From: Pseudomonadales bacterium
Lineage (GTDB): Bacteria; Pseudomonadota; Gammaproteobacteria; Pseudomonadales; Pseudohongiellaceae
Assembly: GCA_012103535.1 (NCBI GenBank)
Contig: WLWQ01000001.1
Coordinates: forward strand, 868,001-932,000
Direction: 5' to 3'
Length of the DNA stretch: 64,000 nt
Shown here piece by piece: positions 24,287-35,006 of the stretch (the first letter of the stretch is position 1; each line of letters starts with the position of its first letter). The translations under genes were made by a program, and so were the position numbers. The notes beneath the pieces were generated by a model. It was given only the letters and a program-made list of their open reading frames with translations, did no database searches and was not told where the DNA came from.

Positions 24287-25774
24287 ATGAGGTACTCAAT
24301 AAAAGCGGGATCCCCCGAGAAAATTAGCGCTGATTGCGTAGTCGTTCCGATCTGGAATAAAGGCACTTTGTCAGAAGAAGCAAAGCAAATCGATGTCGCA
24401 GCTAATAAAGCTATCAGCAAGATTCTCCAATCTGGAGATTTAGTAGGAAAGCTTGGTGAGACCCAGTTAATTCATAATCCTGTCGGCGTTGCGGCCAAGC
24501 GAGTCTTACTGGTGGGCGCTGGTGATAAGAAGAAATTAAACGGCAAGGCCGCTGCAAAAATGCTTGGCGCTGCGCTAAAAGTATCGCGCAAATCGCAGGC
24601 CGGAGCTGTGCACTTCGCCTTGAATAGTTTAGCTGTCACTGACCGAGATAGTGCCTGGCTTGCGGCGCGACTATCACAAGAAGCCGAAATAGCCAGCTAT
24701 CAGTACGACACTACAAAGAGCAAAAAAGCCAAAGCCTACGCGACAAAATCTGTATCGATCACCGCTCTACCTGGAAGCCGACGGAAAAATCTTGAGGCTG
24801 GGTTGAAGCGTGGTCAGGCTATTGGTAAGGCAGTTAACAGAGCCCGAGAATTAGGAAATCTTCCTGGCAATGTCTGCACTCCTTCTTATTTAGCGCAGCA
24901 AGCGACTTCTCTTGCCGATCGGAATCGTTCTGTAACTACCCAAGTATTAAGCGAAAAACAAATGGCACGCTTGGGTATGGGATCATTACTTTCGGTGGGA
25001 ACTGGCTCTGCTGAAGAATCCAAACTTATCGTCATGCGCTACAAAGGCGCGAAAGTTGAAAGCAAGCCTTACGCCATCGTAGGCAAGGGTATTACTTTCG
25101 ATACGGGCGGAATCAGTTTAAAACCCGGCGGCGCCATGGATGAGATGAAATTCGATATGTGTGGTGCAGCCAGCGTGGTTGCCACGATGGGTGCTGTGGC
25201 TGAACTTAAATTGCCAATTAATGTGGTTGGAGTGGTAGCGGCAGCGGAAAATATGCCAAGTAGTCGTGCCACCAAACCCGGTGACATCGTTACCAGCATG
25301 TCAGGAAAAACTATCGAGGTATTAAATACTGATGCCGAGGGGCGTCTGGTACTTTGCGACGCTCTCACCTATGTAGAGAAGTTCAAGCCTCGCAGTGTAA
25401 TCGATATTGCCACCCTAACTGGCGCTGCAGTCGCAACATTTGGCTCACATGCAAATGCCTTACTGAGTAACAACGATAAGCTCGCTGAAATACTGATCGA
25501 TTGTGGAGAAGAGGTTCTAGATAGGGCCTGGCAATTGCCACTTTGGGATGATTATCAGAGCCTCTTGAACAGTAACTTTGCCGACATCGCAAACATTGGC
25601 GGGCCAAGGGCAGGAACCATTACGGCAGCCTGCTTTCTATCCCGCTTCACCGAAAAACAAAAATGGGCACACCTGGATATAGCTGGATCGGCTTGGCATT
25701 CAGGCGCACAAAAAGGTGCCACCGGTAGACCAGTTTCATTGCTGGTGGAATATCTGAGCAGGCAGAAGGCTTAG
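24287..25774 (+). CDS. pepA: Leucyl aminopeptidase (cytosol aminopeptidase)
   Basis: A di-metal M17 aminopeptidase that removes N-terminal residues. In E. coli it also binds DNA for site-specific recombination. The 495-residue protein starts MRYSIKAGSPEKIS. The catalytic C-terminal domain shows GKGITFDTGGISLKPG, FDMCGAASVVATM and the family signature NTDAEGRLVL. AAGGAG lies 12 bases before the chosen ATG at 24287; an earlier in-frame ATG lacks homology. holC follows 62 bases later, as in many gammaproteobacteria. Confidence 0.95.
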   Translation: MRYSIKAGSPEKISADCVVVPIWNKGTLSEEAKQIDVAANKAISKILQSGDLVGKLGETQLIHNPVGVAAKRVLLVGAGDKKKLNGKAAAKMLGAALKVSRKSQAGAVHFALNSLAVTDRDSAWLAARLSQEAEIASYQYDTTKSKKAKAYATKSVSITALPGSRRKNLEAGLKRGQAIGKAVNRARELGNLPGNVCTPSYLAQQATSLADRNRSVTTQVLSEKQMARLGMGSLLSVGTGSAEESKLIVMRYKGAKVESKPYAIVGKGITFDTGGISLKPGGAMDEMKFDMCGAASVVATMGAVAELKLPINVVGVVAAAENMPSSRATKPGDIVTSMSGKTIEVLNTDAEGRLVLCDALTYVEKFKPRSVIDIATLTGAAVATFGSHANALLSNNDKLAEILIDCGEEVLDRAWQLPLWDDYQSLLNSNFADIANIGGPRAGTITAACFLSRFTEKQKWAHLDIAGSAWHSGAQKGATGRPVSLLVEYLSRQKA

Positions 25775-25836
25775 TCTCAACAATTAGCTCCATTAAGAAT
25801 TGCTAAGAAATTAGTCGCAAGCTAAAGTCGCTCAAC

Positions 25837-26250
25837 ATGACTCAAATCAGTTTTTATTCCCTCTCAAAGGGCGACGAAGATACCCGGCTGCAATTTGCCT
25901 GTCGCCTGGTCGAGAAAGCGTTTTCCCTGGGTCACAAAATATTTATCCAAGTGGAAGACGAACAACAACAGCGACTAGTAGATGATTTACTCTGGCAATT
26001 CAAAGCCAGTAGTTTTATTCCCCACGCTGTGACTGGAGAAGGTACCGAAGCGATTGAAATCGGACTCGCTTCTTCGCCTTCCCATCAAGATGTACTCATT
26101 AATCTTTCTGCTAAGCAATGTGAGCAGCACCAGCAATTTAAGCGCATCAATGAAATCGTTGGACCGGACGAAGACAGTCTAGCCACTGGCCGTCAAATTT
26201 ACCGTTTCTATCAGACTCAAGGTTTCAAGCCAGATAACCATAAAGTATAA
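25837..26250 (+). CDS. holC: DNA polymerase III subunit chi
   Basis: A 137-residue subunit of the clamp-loader complex that links SSB to the polymerase. It begins [36 protein letters not shown], the typical chi start with the helix-turn region, and ends with [16 protein letters not shown]. Its place between pepA and valS is the standard gammaproteobacterial order. Here a 266-bp repeat element is inserted between holC and valS. Confidence 0.92.
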   Translation: MTQISFYSLSKGDEDTRLQFACRLVEKAFSLGHKIFIQVEDEQQQRLVDDLLWQFKASSFIPHAVTGEGTEAIEIGLASSPSHQDVLINLSAKQCEQHQQFKRINEIVGPDEDSLATGRQIYRFYQTQGFKPDNHKV

Positions 26251-26256
26251 GAAACC

Positions 26257-26522
26257 AGGGAGCCTCTAAACAAGTCTATGACAGCTCTGGCCTTTGGCCT
26301 GTTCCGAGGTCGAGACGGCTTTTTGCAGGCATGCGTCCGCACGTCAAAAAAAGACAACGAAGAGATCAGGGCAGGCCAAAGGCCCCGAAGGGCAGGCCTG
26401 AAACATACATCTGCCGCGTTGCGATTCTTGTTAAGGACTTGGGCCATTTACGGCGAACCGCGCTTCGCAGCTGCACGTTTCAGGCTCTGCAGAGTTGCCA
26501 TAGACTTGTTCAGAGGCTCCCT
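26257..26522. repeat. Non-coding inverted-repeat element, full copy A
   Basis: A 266-bp element between holC and valS. Its 33-base terminal inverted repeats begin AGGGAGCCTCT and agree at about 30 of 33 positions, including AACAAGTCTATG and CTCTG. The interior has shorter GC-rich palindromes (such as CAGGCC...GGCCTG) and no ORF with a start signal. It shares its interior with copy B at 48203-48471 in the opposite orientation. No transposase and no clear target-site duplication are visible, so it resembles a MITE or an ERIC/Correia-type repeat. Confidence 0.85.
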
Positions 26523-26588
26523 AATAACGGCATTGGACGCCGCCATCATGTATACTTGCGCCTTTTTTGTGAGCCCCTAAGACAGTTA

Positions 26589-29372
26589 ATGGATAAGACC
26601 TACCAACCGCAAGAACTGGAAGATCGCTGGTACAAAACTTGGGAAGAGCGAGGCTATTTCGCGCCCCAGGGAGAAGGCACTCCTTACTGCATCGTAATCC
26701 CTCCTCCGAATGTCACCGGACGGCTGCATATGGGCCATGGCTTCCAGCATGCCATCCAGGATGCACTTACCCGCTACCACCGTATGTTGGGCAAACAAGC
26801 GCTTTGGCAGGTCGGAACAGACCATGCAGGCATTGCAACGCAAATGGTGGTAGAACGGCAATTGAACGCCGCTGATTCCAGTCGTCAGGAAATAGGCCGG
26901 GAAGCTTTCATCGAGAAAGTTTGGGAATGGAAGAAAGAATCTGGCGATATTATTACCCAACAACTAAGACGCATGGGATCTTCTCTGGATTGGACTAGAG
27001 AACGATTTACCATGGACGAACAGCTCTCGGCGGTTGTCGAAAAAGTCTTTATCGATTTGTTCGACGAAGGACTGATCTATCGAGGTAATCGCTTAGTAAA
27101 CTGGGATCCAAACTTACATACTGCAATCTCAGATTTAGAAGTAATCTCCGAAGAAGAAGACGGCTCACTCTGGCATTTTCGCTATCCATTGGCGGACGCT
27201 GCAACTACAGCAAATGGCGACAGCTATGTCACGATTGCAACGACTCGTCCGGAAACCATGTTGGGCGACTCAGCCGTAGCAGTTCATCCCGATGACGAGC
27301 GTTATATTGACTTAGTCGGACAATATGTCGACCTGCCTTTATGTAATCGCCGCATCAAAATCATTGCAGACGACTACGTCGATCCAGAATTTGGAACTGG
27401 CTGTGTAAAGATCACTCCTGCTCACGATTTCAACGATTATGAAATCGGCAAGCGTCATGACCTGGAAATGATCAACATACTGACCGATAGTGCCAGCATC
27501 AGTGACAATGCGCCGCAAGCCTACCAGGGCATGGATCGCTTCGATGCTCGTAAACAGATTGTTGCCGAGTTAGAAGCACTGGGATTATTGGAGAAGATTG
27601 AGCCCCACAAATTGAAAGTTCCACGGGGCGATCGTAGCGGCGTAATTATAGAACCTTATCTAACCCATCAGTGGTATGTGGCCATTCAAAGTATTGCGGA
27701 TCCAGCAATAAAAGCGGTCGAAGATGGCAAGATCGAGTTCGTACCTAAGAACTGGGAAAACACTTATTTCGCCTGGATGCGAAATATTCAGGACTGGTGT
27801 ATCAGTCGTCAGCTTTGGTGGGGGCACCGAATTCCTGCCTGGTATGACGAAGAAGGCAATGTGTATTCCGCGACTGACGAAGATGCAGTTCGCGCAAAAT
27901 ACAATCTTGGCCCAGATGTTCTGTTAAGACAGGACGAAGATGTTCTCGACACGTGGTTTTCTTCCGCTTTATGGACTTTCTCAACCCTGGGCTGGCCTAA
28001 CGATCGCGAGTATTTCGACAAGTTCCACCCAACGGATGTGCTTGTTACAGGTTTCGATATTATTTTCTTCTGGGTCGCGCGCATGATTATGATGACCCTT
28101 AAGTTCACCGATGAAATTCCCTTTAAGAAAGTTTATATCACCGGCCTGGTTAGAGATGAGCAGGGTCAGAAAATGTCCAAGTCAAAAGGAAATATACTTG
28201 ACCCTATTGACCTGATAGATGGCATTAATCTGGAAGATTTAATCCAGAAACGTACTACTGGCATGATGCAACCTCAGCTCATGGAGAAGATAGAGCAGCA
28301 CACTCGAGAGTCGTTTCCCGAAGGCATCACTGGTTATGGTACCGATGCACTGCGTTTTACTTTTTACTCCCTCGCCTCAACTGGCAGAGACATTAAGTTC
28401 GACATTGGGCGCATGGAAGGCTTTAGAAATTTCTGTAACAAAATCTGGAATGCAGCCCGCTATGTCTTGATGAATTCGGAAGATAAAGTAGTTCCCTCGT
28501 CCTTATCCAAAGAACATTGTTCGATTGCCGACAGATGGATTATGAGCCGTTTCGAAAACACTGCGTCTGCCATCGAAGAAGCGATGGAAAACTACCGTTT
28601 CGATCTGGTATCGCAAGCGCTGCATGAATTTATCTGGAATGAGTATTGTGACTGGTACGTTGAGCTATCGAAGCCAGTATTATGGGATGAAGAGGCCAAT
28701 CCAGAAGCGGCCCAGGCGACACGTTTGGTACTAATTTCAATCCTGGAGCAAAGCCTGCGTCTCCTGCATCCGTTCATGCCCTTTATTACCGAGGAAGTCT
28801 GGCAAAAGCTCGCCCCGCTCATCGGCAATGATGGCGACAGCATCATGATCGAAGCCTATCCACGCTATGATGAAAACAATATTGACCAGGAAGCAGAAGA
28901 ACACATCGAATGGATTAAAGGCGTAATCATAGCCATTAGAAACATTCGCGGCGAAATGGACGTTTCTCCAGCCAAATCCATTAATGTATTCATGCGCAAT
29001 GGATCGGCAGCGGATCAGGAAAAGCTCGACAATTACCGCCCCTATTTACAGAAGCTTGCCAAGCTGGAAAGTATTCAATGGTTACCTGCAGAAGAAGAAG
29101 CGCCGGCGGCAGCCACTGGCTTATTCCATGATCTAGAAATCCTGGTGCCATTAGCGGGCTTAATCGATGTCGATGCGGAGCGAGCACGACTGACTAAAGA
29201 AATTACCAAGCTAGAGGGTGGCCTGAAATCGGTTACCGCCAAGTTAGGCAATGCAAAGTTTGTAGACAATGCCCCTGAAGCAGTCGTAGCAAAGGAAAGA
29301 GATAAACAGGAACAGATGGCCCAGGCATTGCAGTCCTTGCAAGCCAAGCAACAACAATTGGAAGCACTCTAA
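26589..29372 (+). CDS. valS: Valyl-tRNA synthetase
   Basis: Charges tRNA-Val with valine and edits misacylated threonine. The 927-residue class I synthetase starts [20 protein letters not shown]. It shows the HIGH-type motif [14 protein letters not shown], the editing domain with [17 protein letters not shown], the KMSKS motif in [10 protein letters not shown], and a C-terminal coiled-coil arm (about 860-927). I start at the ATG at 26589. The ORF is open further upstream, but only because it reads through the repeat element. It lies downstream of holC. Confidence 0.96.
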   Translation: MDKTYQPQELEDRWYKTWEERGYFAPQGEGTPYCIVIPPPNVTGRLHMGHGFQHAIQDALTRYHRMLGKQALWQVGTDHAGIATQMVVERQLNAADSSRQEIGREAFIEKVWEWKKESGDIITQQLRRMGSSLDWTRERFTMDEQLSAVVEKVFIDLFDEGLIYRGNRLVNWDPNLHTAISDLEVISEEEDGSLWHFRYPLADAATTANGDSYVTIATTRPETMLGDSAVAVHPDDERYIDLVGQYVDLPLCNRRIKIIADDYVDPEFGTGCVKITPAHDFNDYEIGKRHDLEMINILTDSASISDNAPQAYQGMDRFDARKQIVAELEALGLLEKIEPHKLKVPRGDRSGVIIEPYLTHQWYVAIQSIADPAIKAVEDGKIEFVPKNWENTYFAWMRNIQDWCISRQLWWGHRIPAWYDEEGNVYSATDEDAVRAKYNLGPDVLLRQDEDVLDTWFSSALWTFSTLGWPNDREYFDKFHPTDVLVTGFDIIFFWVARMIMMTLKFTDEIPFKKVYITGLVRDEQGQKMSKSKGNILDPIDLIDGINLEDLIQKRTTGMMQPQLMEKIEQHTRESFPEGITGYGTDALRFTFYSLASTGRDIKFDIGRMEGFRNFCNKIWNAARYVLMNSEDKVVPSSLSKEHCSIADRWIMSRFENTASAIEEAMENYRFDLVSQALHEFIWNEYCDWYVELSKPVLWDEEANPEAAQATRLVLISILEQSLRLLHPFMPFITEEVWQKLAPLIGNDGDSIMIEAYPRYDENNIDQEAEEHIEWIKGVIIAIRNIRGEMDVSPAKSINVFMRNGSAADQEKLDNYRPYLQKLAKLESIQWLPAEEEAPAAATGLFHDLEILVPLAGLIDVDAERARLTKEITKLEGGLKSVTAKLGNAKFVDNAPEAVVAKERDKQEQMAQALQSLQAKQQQLEAL

Positions 29373-29384
29373 GTTTCTTGGAGA

Positions 29385-30368
29385 CTAGCTTCTAAGTTCT
29401 TTAGGCATTGAGAATACAATATTCTCTTCTACACCTTCCAATTCTTGCGGTTCGATATGACCTATCTCCTGAAGATGTTTAACCACCTGCTGAACTAATA
29501 CTTCCGGGGCAGAAGCACCTGCGGTAATACCGAATCGCGACTTCCCAGCAAACCAGGAAGAATCTATATCATCTACGCTGTCAATCAGGTAAGAATCACA
29601 GCCCAGACGTTCGGCCAACTCTTTGAGTCGATTGGAATTGGAGCTATTCGGAGAGCCCACCACCAGTAATAGATCACATTCCAGCGCGAGCTGCTTAACA
29701 GCATCTTGTCTGTTTTGGGTGGCGTAACAGATATCTTTTTTACGGGGACCATTGATAGAAGGAAAACGATCTCGCAGAGCATCGATTACTTTCGCAGTGT
29801 CGTCCATAGAAAGTGTAGTCTGCGTTACATAGGATAATTTTTCAGGATTAGTAACTTGCAAAGTTTGTACGTCATCCACAGATTCCACGAGGTAAATCTT
29901 ACCGCCAAGACTTGCGTCGTATTGGCCCATAGTCCCCTCAACTTCTGGATGGAACTGATGTCCGATGAGCACGCACTCTCTTCCCGCCTGACTGAACTTG
30001 GTCACTTCCAAATGCACTTTCGTCACCAGGGGACAGGTAGCATCGAAAACCTTAAAGCCTTTCTCCCTCGCTTCTTCTTTAACTGCTTGAGAAACACCAT
30101 GGGCACTGAATATTACTATGGATGATCTGTCCTTCGAATCCTTTAAGGGAATGTCTTCCAACTCGTCCACGAAAATTGCACCGCGTTCCTGGAGAGTGTT
30201 AACGACGAACTTATTGTGCACGACTTCATGCCGGACATAAATTGGCGCACCAAAAATATCCAGCGCTCGATTTACAATATCTATCGCACGATCTACGCCA
30301 GCGCAGAATCCTCGGGGGTTTGCGAGTCGAATTGAAGTGGCGATGTCGGTAGCAGTCTGAGCAGTCAT
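29385..30368 (-). CDS. ispH: 4-hydroxy-3-methylbut-2-enyl diphosphate reductase
   Basis: The last enzyme of the MEP isoprenoid pathway, an iron-sulfur reductase giving IPP and DMAPP. The 327-residue protein has the three cluster cysteines in NPRGFCAGV (Cys22), [11 protein letters not shown] and CYATQNRQ, the substrate His motifs VRHEVVHNK and [12 protein letters not shown], and [11 protein letters not shown]. It lies 9 bases downstream of fkpB, the usual order, and is convergent with valS. Confidence 0.96.
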   Translation of the reverse strand: MTAQTATDIATSIRLANPRGFCAGVDRAIDIVNRALDIFGAPIYVRHEVVHNKFVVNTLQERGAIFVDELEDIPLKDSKDRSSIVIFSAHGVSQAVKEEAREKGFKVFDATCPLVTKVHLEVTKFSQAGRECVLIGHQFHPEVEGTMGQYDASLGGKIYLVESVDDVQTLQVTNPEKLSYVTQTTLSMDDTAKVIDALRDRFPSINGPRKKDICYATQNRQDAVKQLALECDLLLVVGSPNSSNSNRLKELAERLGCDSYLIDSVDDIDSSWFAGKSRFGITAGASAPEVLVQQVVKHLQEIGHIEPQELEGVEENIVFSMPKELRS

Positions 30369-30377
30369 TGGCCTATC

Positions 30378-30869
30378 TTACACTTTTACTTCGACGGTAT
30401 CTGTATCAGAAGACACAACAGAGACTATTTTTACTTTGAAAATAACGTCTTTTCCTGCCAGCGGATGATTAAAATCCACTGCAACTTCAGTTGTTGATAT
30501 TTCCGTAATCACTCCAGGCAAATCAGATCCACCGGGATCTTTGAAGGAAATCACGCTGCCTGGTTCAGTAGGTATCAAATCGTCTTCCAATAAATGAGTG
30601 AACTTAGCCTTAGGAAAACGTTGAATGTTTTTCGGATTCACTTCACCAAATGCCTGAATACTGGGTATGGTTTTTTCTAATGCTGCTCCACTTTCAAGCC
30701 CAATCAATTCAGTCTCGAATCCCGGCAGCATACTGCCGTCACCAACGCGAAAGCTGGCGGGTTCTTTTTCAAAATTGGAATCAATTATTTCGCCGCTATT
30801 TAAAGCGAGTGAGAAATGCAGTGTCACCAATGCTCCTGATGTGATGACAGGGTTTTCGGAATCATTCAC
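30378..30869 (-). CDS. fkpB: FKBP-type peptidyl-prolyl isomerase (SlpA-like)
   Basis: A 163-residue cytosolic prolyl isomerase/chaperone of the SlpA type. It shows VTLHFSLALNSGEIIDSNFE, GDGSMLPGFETELIGLESG and an insert-in-flap domain (about 70-125), then VDFNHPLAGKDVIFKVKI. It follows ileS by 24 bases. In most relatives lspA lies between the two; here it is absent. Confidence 0.92.
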   Translation of the reverse strand: MNDSENPVITSGALVTLHFSLALNSGEIIDSNFEKEPASFRVGDGSMLPGFETELIGLESGAALEKTIPSIQAFGEVNPKNIQRFPKAKFTHLLEDDLIPTEPGSVISFKDPGGSDLPGVITEISTTEVAVDFNHPLAGKDVIFKVKIVSVVSSDTDTVEVKV

Positions 30870-30893
30870 AAGAGTTCTCGTTCAGCGTGCTAC

Positions 30894-33722
30894 TTAAGCG
30901 TAGTTTCTTAATTCACCTGCGCCATCGATGTTTTCAATACAACGCTGACACAGTGAAGGATGGGAAGCATCTGCACCGACATCGGTACGGTGGTGCCAAC
31001 AACGGTCACATTTTGAATAGTCCGATGGGCTGACGGATATCTTTAAACCATCTACTTCGGTTTCCACCGCAGCCCCATTTGCACCATCGATAGAGCCGAT
31101 GGATGCGCGGGAGACAATAAGCACAAAACGTAACTCTTCTTCTAAACGACTGAGCATATCTGCCAAATTGCTATCACAGTACAAATCAACTTCGGCACTC
31201 AAACCGGAGCCCACAGTTTTTTCCGCCCGCTTAGTCTCTAGTTCTTTATTGACTGCAGTTTTAACTGCCATGACTTTCTGCCAGAACTCATCTGGAAAAT
31301 CTGATGATTCTGAAAATTCCGCCACTGCATCTGAATAATCTGAAAGAAAAACCGACTCGGCTCGTTCGCCAGGAATATTTTGCCAAATTTCATCGGCAGT
31401 AAAACTCAATATAGGCGCAATGAGTCGGCTCAACATTTCCAAAATGTGATACATGGCTGTCTGCGTAGAACGGCGTGCCAGACTGTCAGTCTGGGTTGTG
31501 TATTGTCGATCTTTAATTACATCTAAATAAAAACCACCCAACTCGATTACACAAAAATTATGAATCTTCTGATAAACATTAAGAAAGTTATACTCATGAT
31601 AATGTTCGATAATTTCTTTCTGCAACAATTGGCATTGCCGCACTATCCAATAATCTATTGCCAACATTTCATCTTGCTTTACAGCATGATTTTCAGGATC
31701 AAATCCATTCAGATTCGCCAGCATGAAGCGCGCAGTGTTGCGAATTCGACGATAAGCATCGGCAACCCGTTTGAATATCTCATCGGAAACCGTCATCTCT
31801 CCGCGGTAATCTGTAGCAGCTACCCAGAGACGTAAAATATCTGCCCCGTATTGCTGGAAAATTTTCTCCGGCGCAACGGTATTCCCAAGAGACTTGGACA
31901 TCTTCTTGCCTTCGGCGTCAACGAAGAATCCGTGGGTTAACACTTCTTTGTAAGGCGCGCTGCCACGCATGGCGATGGCGGTCTTTAGTGACGATAGAAA
32001 CCAACCGCGATGCTGATCTGATCCTTCCAGATAGAGATCTGCGGGATATTGTAATTCTTCCCGTTTCTCTATGACGGAGTAATGGGTAACTCCGGCGTCA
32101 AACCAGACATCCATGGTGTCAGTGACTTTTTCATACTGGCTGGCTTCGTCGCCCAGTAATTCTTCCGCATCCAGTTCAAACCAGGCTTCGATGCCAGAGA
32201 CTTCGATTCGTTGGGCTACTTGTTCGAATAACTCAGCGGTATTGGGATGCGGTGCCTGTGTTTCCTTATCCACAAACAGGGTAATTGGAACGCCCCAGGT
32301 ACGCTGACGGGAAACACACCAGTCAGGACTGCCCTTTAGCATTAACTCGATGCGAACCTGACCCCAGTCTGGTATCCACTTAACGCCTTCCACTGCCTTA
32401 AGCGCCGATCCCAAAAGAACTTGTTCGGTCATGCTGATAAACCATTGTGGCGTGGCTCGATAGATAAGAGGTGTTTTCGTTCGCCAGCAATGGGCGTAGC
32501 TGTGAGTTATTTTATCTTCTGCTACCAGCGCATTATGTGACTTGAGGGATTCGATTATATGCTCATCGACTTTATAAACGTGGGATCCGGCAAATTCTCC
32601 AGCGCCAGCGGTAAACACACCATTTTCATCAACCAGGTTTAGTGTGCCCAAGCCATAATTTTGCCCAACATGAAAATCATCGAGCCCATGGTCAGGAGCA
32701 GTATGGACGGCACCGGTACCGGCTTCAGTTGTAACGTGTTCGCCAAGAATCAGCGGCACCTGCTTATCGACGAAAGGATGTTGCAGCAGAATATTTTCTA
32801 GTACCGCTCCTCTAACTTCTCCGATGATCTCTAAATTTTGTACTCCATAGCGAGCCAGCACATCGCCGACCATGTCCTTGGCTAAGAGTATTACTTCAGA
32901 TGCTCCTTCAAATTCGCATTTTACCAGGGCGTATTCTAGATCTGCGTGCAAACATACGGCTTGGTTGGAAGGCAGGGTCCAGGGAGTAGTAGTCCAGATA
33001 ACTACTGAAACAGGATCGGTTATCTCATTTAGTGACTTACTATCAAATGCCGCGAAGAATTTTTCTTTTTCTACTACCGGGAAACGAACGTCGATGGCGA
33101 ATGATTCTTTATCATGATATTCCACTTCAGCTTCCGCCAAGGCCGAGGCACCAACGACACTCCAGTAGACCGGCTTATAGCCTTTTACCATGTGACCATT
33201 TTCAACAATCTTTCCTAAAGCCCTGACAATGTCAGCTTCAGTGTGAAAATTCATGGTTAGATAGGGATTGTCCCAATCTCCAAGAACACCAAGACGAATA
33301 AATCCAGCCTTTTGAATTTCAACTTGTTTGGCTGCATATTCTCGGCATGCCTTGCGGAACTCAGCATAGGAGATTTTTTGACCGGCTTTACCTTTTTTCT
33401 TTTCTACATTGTGTTCAATTGGGAGTCCGTGACAATCCCAGCCCGGAATATAAGGCGCGTCAAATCCGCTTAATTGCCGCGACTTGACGACTATGTCTTT
33501 TAGCGATTTGTTAATGGCGTGGCCGAGATGCAATTCACCGTTCGCATAGGGTGGGCCATCATGCAGAATGTACTTGGGACGGCCGGCGTTCTTTTTACAG
33601 ATTTGATTATAGAGGTCCAGTTCCTGCCAACGTTTAAGCATCGCAGGCTCCCGCTGAGCAAGATTCGCCTTCATGGGAAACTCGGTGTGGGGAAGATTCA
33701 GCGTGTCTTTATAGTCTGTCAT
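30894..33722 (-). CDS. ileS: Isoleucyl-tRNA synthetase
   Basis: Charges tRNA-Ile and edits valine. The 942-residue class I enzyme has [15 protein letters not shown] (HIGH region), the editing domain with [14 protein letters not shown] and [23 protein letters not shown] (KMSKS), and a C-terminal zinc finger CDRCWHHR...CQRC. It is downstream of ribF by about 20 bases and upstream of fkpB. Confidence 0.96.
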   Translation of the reverse strand: MTDYKDTLNLPHTEFPMKANLAQREPAMLKRWQELDLYNQICKKNAGRPKYILHDGPPYANGELHLGHAINKSLKDIVVKSRQLSGFDAPYIPGWDCHGLPIEHNVEKKKGKAGQKISYAEFRKACREYAAKQVEIQKAGFIRLGVLGDWDNPYLTMNFHTEADIVRALGKIVENGHMVKGYKPVYWSVVGASALAEAEVEYHDKESFAIDVRFPVVEKEKFFAAFDSKSLNEITDPVSVVIWTTTPWTLPSNQAVCLHADLEYALVKCEFEGASEVILLAKDMVGDVLARYGVQNLEIIGEVRGAVLENILLQHPFVDKQVPLILGEHVTTEAGTGAVHTAPDHGLDDFHVGQNYGLGTLNLVDENGVFTAGAGEFAGSHVYKVDEHIIESLKSHNALVAEDKITHSYAHCWRTKTPLIYRATPQWFISMTEQVLLGSALKAVEGVKWIPDWGQVRIELMLKGSPDWCVSRQRTWGVPITLFVDKETQAPHPNTAELFEQVAQRIEVSGIEAWFELDAEELLGDEASQYEKVTDTMDVWFDAGVTHYSVIEKREELQYPADLYLEGSDQHRGWFLSSLKTAIAMRGSAPYKEVLTHGFFVDAEGKKMSKSLGNTVAPEKIFQQYGADILRLWVAATDYRGEMTVSDEIFKRVADAYRRIRNTARFMLANLNGFDPENHAVKQDEMLAIDYWIVRQCQLLQKEIIEHYHEYNFLNVYQKIHNFCVIELGGFYLDVIKDRQYTTQTDSLARRSTQTAMYHILEMLSRLIAPILSFTADEIWQNIPGERAESVFLSDYSDAVAEFSESSDFPDEFWQKVMAVKTAVNKELETKRAEKTVGSGLSAEVDLYCDSNLADMLSRLEEELRFVLIVSRASIGSIDGANGAAVETEVDGLKISVSPSDYSKCDRCWHHRTDVGADASHPSLCQRCIENIDGAGELRNYA

Positions 33723-33741
33723 GTCTATTAATTTGCGTTAC

Positions 33742-34683
33742 TCAGGCTGCTGTCTGACTAAATACGTCTCTAACTTGCTGCACGTCAACAGTCATTTGCT
33801 GCTTCAATGCATCCAAGCCATCAAATTTCAGTTCCTCACGAATTTTTTGCCGAAAAATGATCTCTATAGATTTGCCATACAAATCTTCATCAAAATCCAA
33901 TATGTGCGCTTCAAGTAAGGCACTGCCTTCTTCCGTTATGGTCGGACGATAACCAATATTTACCGCGGCTTGTCGATAGCGATCCCCAAGCCTTACTTCG
34001 CAGGCAAATACACCGTGCAATGGAATTTTGCGCCGGCCGGGATTCAAATTACAGGTTGGGAATCCTAAATCTGTACCCAGCTGCTGCCCTCTCTCAACCT
34101 CACCTTTCATAGAATAAGGTCGGCCTAACAACTGTTCTACTAAATCAAAATCATCATTAGCTAACTGCTCTCTAATGAACGTGCTGCTTATTCTTTGTCC
34201 ATTACGCTCATAGGCCGCCGTTTCTATTACTTCGAATCCATACTCAGTGCCCTTTTCCTGCAATAAGGCAAAATCTCCTGCGCGCTTATGGCCGAATCGA
34301 AAATCGTTGCCGACAATAAAACTGGCGACACCAAGCCCTTCAACTAAAATCTCTTTGATGTAGTCTTCGGCACTTAGTTCGCTCATGGCCTGATCGAAAT
34401 TCAATTGAAAAACGAAATCTATTCCAAAGCTTTCCAACAGTTCCAACTTTTCATTTAAAGTAGTCAATCGCGCTGGGCAGGAATCATCGCTTGCCGCAAA
34501 AAACTCTTCTGGATGAGGCTCAATTAAAATTACCAGTGACGGTAAATTTAATTGCTCTGCCTGTTGATTCAACTGATCCAAAATCAATTGATGCCCCAGG
34601 TGCACGCCATCCAATTTTCCAATGGTGGCTACGCAACTTTGCTGCATTTGAGAAAAGCGGCTTGTCTCTTCGAATATGATCAT
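33742..34683 (-). CDS. ribF: Bifunctional riboflavin kinase / FAD synthetase
   Basis: Makes FMN and FAD from riboflavin. The 313-residue protein has the N-terminal nucleotidyltransferase domain (GKLDGVHLGHQ, FIVGNDFRFGHKRAGD, RISSTFIREQLANDDF) and the C-terminal kinase domain (MKGEVERGQQLGTDLGFPTCNL, GYRPTITEEGSALLEAHILDFDEDLYG). The first motif is usually GNFDGVHLGHQ; here Asn-Phe is Lys-Leu. It heads the ribF-ileS-fkpB-ispH run. Confidence 0.95.
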   Translation of the reverse strand: MIIFEETSRFSQMQQSCVATIGKLDGVHLGHQLILDQLNQQAEQLNLPSLVILIEPHPEEFFAASDDSCPARLTTLNEKLELLESFGIDFVFQLNFDQAMSELSAEDYIKEILVEGLGVASFIVGNDFRFGHKRAGDFALLQEKGTEYGFEVIETAAYERNGQRISSTFIREQLANDDFDLVEQLLGRPYSMKGEVERGQQLGTDLGFPTCNLNPGRRKIPLHGVFACEVRLGDRYRQAAVNIGYRPTITEEGSALLEAHILDFDEDLYGKSIEIIFRQKIREELKFDGLDALKQQMTVDVQQVRDVFSQTAA

Positions 34684-34751
34684 TACTGGGCTGGCTGTCG
34701 GGTAAAAGCGCAGGATTATACTCCTTTCGCTCCTACTGTGCAGCGGGAAGA

Positions 34752-34991
34752 TTAATTACTATTTTCTGGGGCAGTTTCGCTCTGACGGAGGTTTTTCAAG
34801 CCTTTGCGCATACAAATTGTGGCCAGTGCTAAAAGCGCTATGATCAGCACACCCTGACCAATAAAGGCGTTTACTACGGATATAGTCTCTGGGCGGTTCG
34901 CGATGAGAATCGCATTAACCAAGGTCGCTATAGCCAAAATGCCTAGCACTACTGCGGCAACCACTTGCAATATGGCGATGAGTTTATTCAT
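34752..34991 (-). CDS. Small two-helix membrane protein
   Basis: A 79-residue protein with two hydrophobic helices (about residues 4-30, LIAILQVVAAVVLGILAIATLV; and 44-62, AFIGQGVLIIALLALATICM) and a polar tail. I do not recognise a family. It is 15 bases from the start of the acyltransferase reading frame's stop, on the same strand, and so may be the last gene of that unit. murJ, often found upstream of ribF, is not here. Confidence 0.6.
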   Translation of the reverse strand: MNKLIAILQVVAAVVLGILAIATLVNAILIANRPETISVVNAFIGQGVLIIALLALATICMRKGLKNLRQSETAPENSN

Positions 34992-35006
34992 GAAAATTTA
35001 TTCAAC

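Noticed and set aside
26533..26556. A valS promoter with TTGGAC and TATACT
   Set aside because: The spacing is only 12 bases, too short for sigma-70.
26331..26588. The N-terminal extension of the valS frame
   Set aside because: It reads through the inverted-repeat element; the conserved ValRS start is at 26589.
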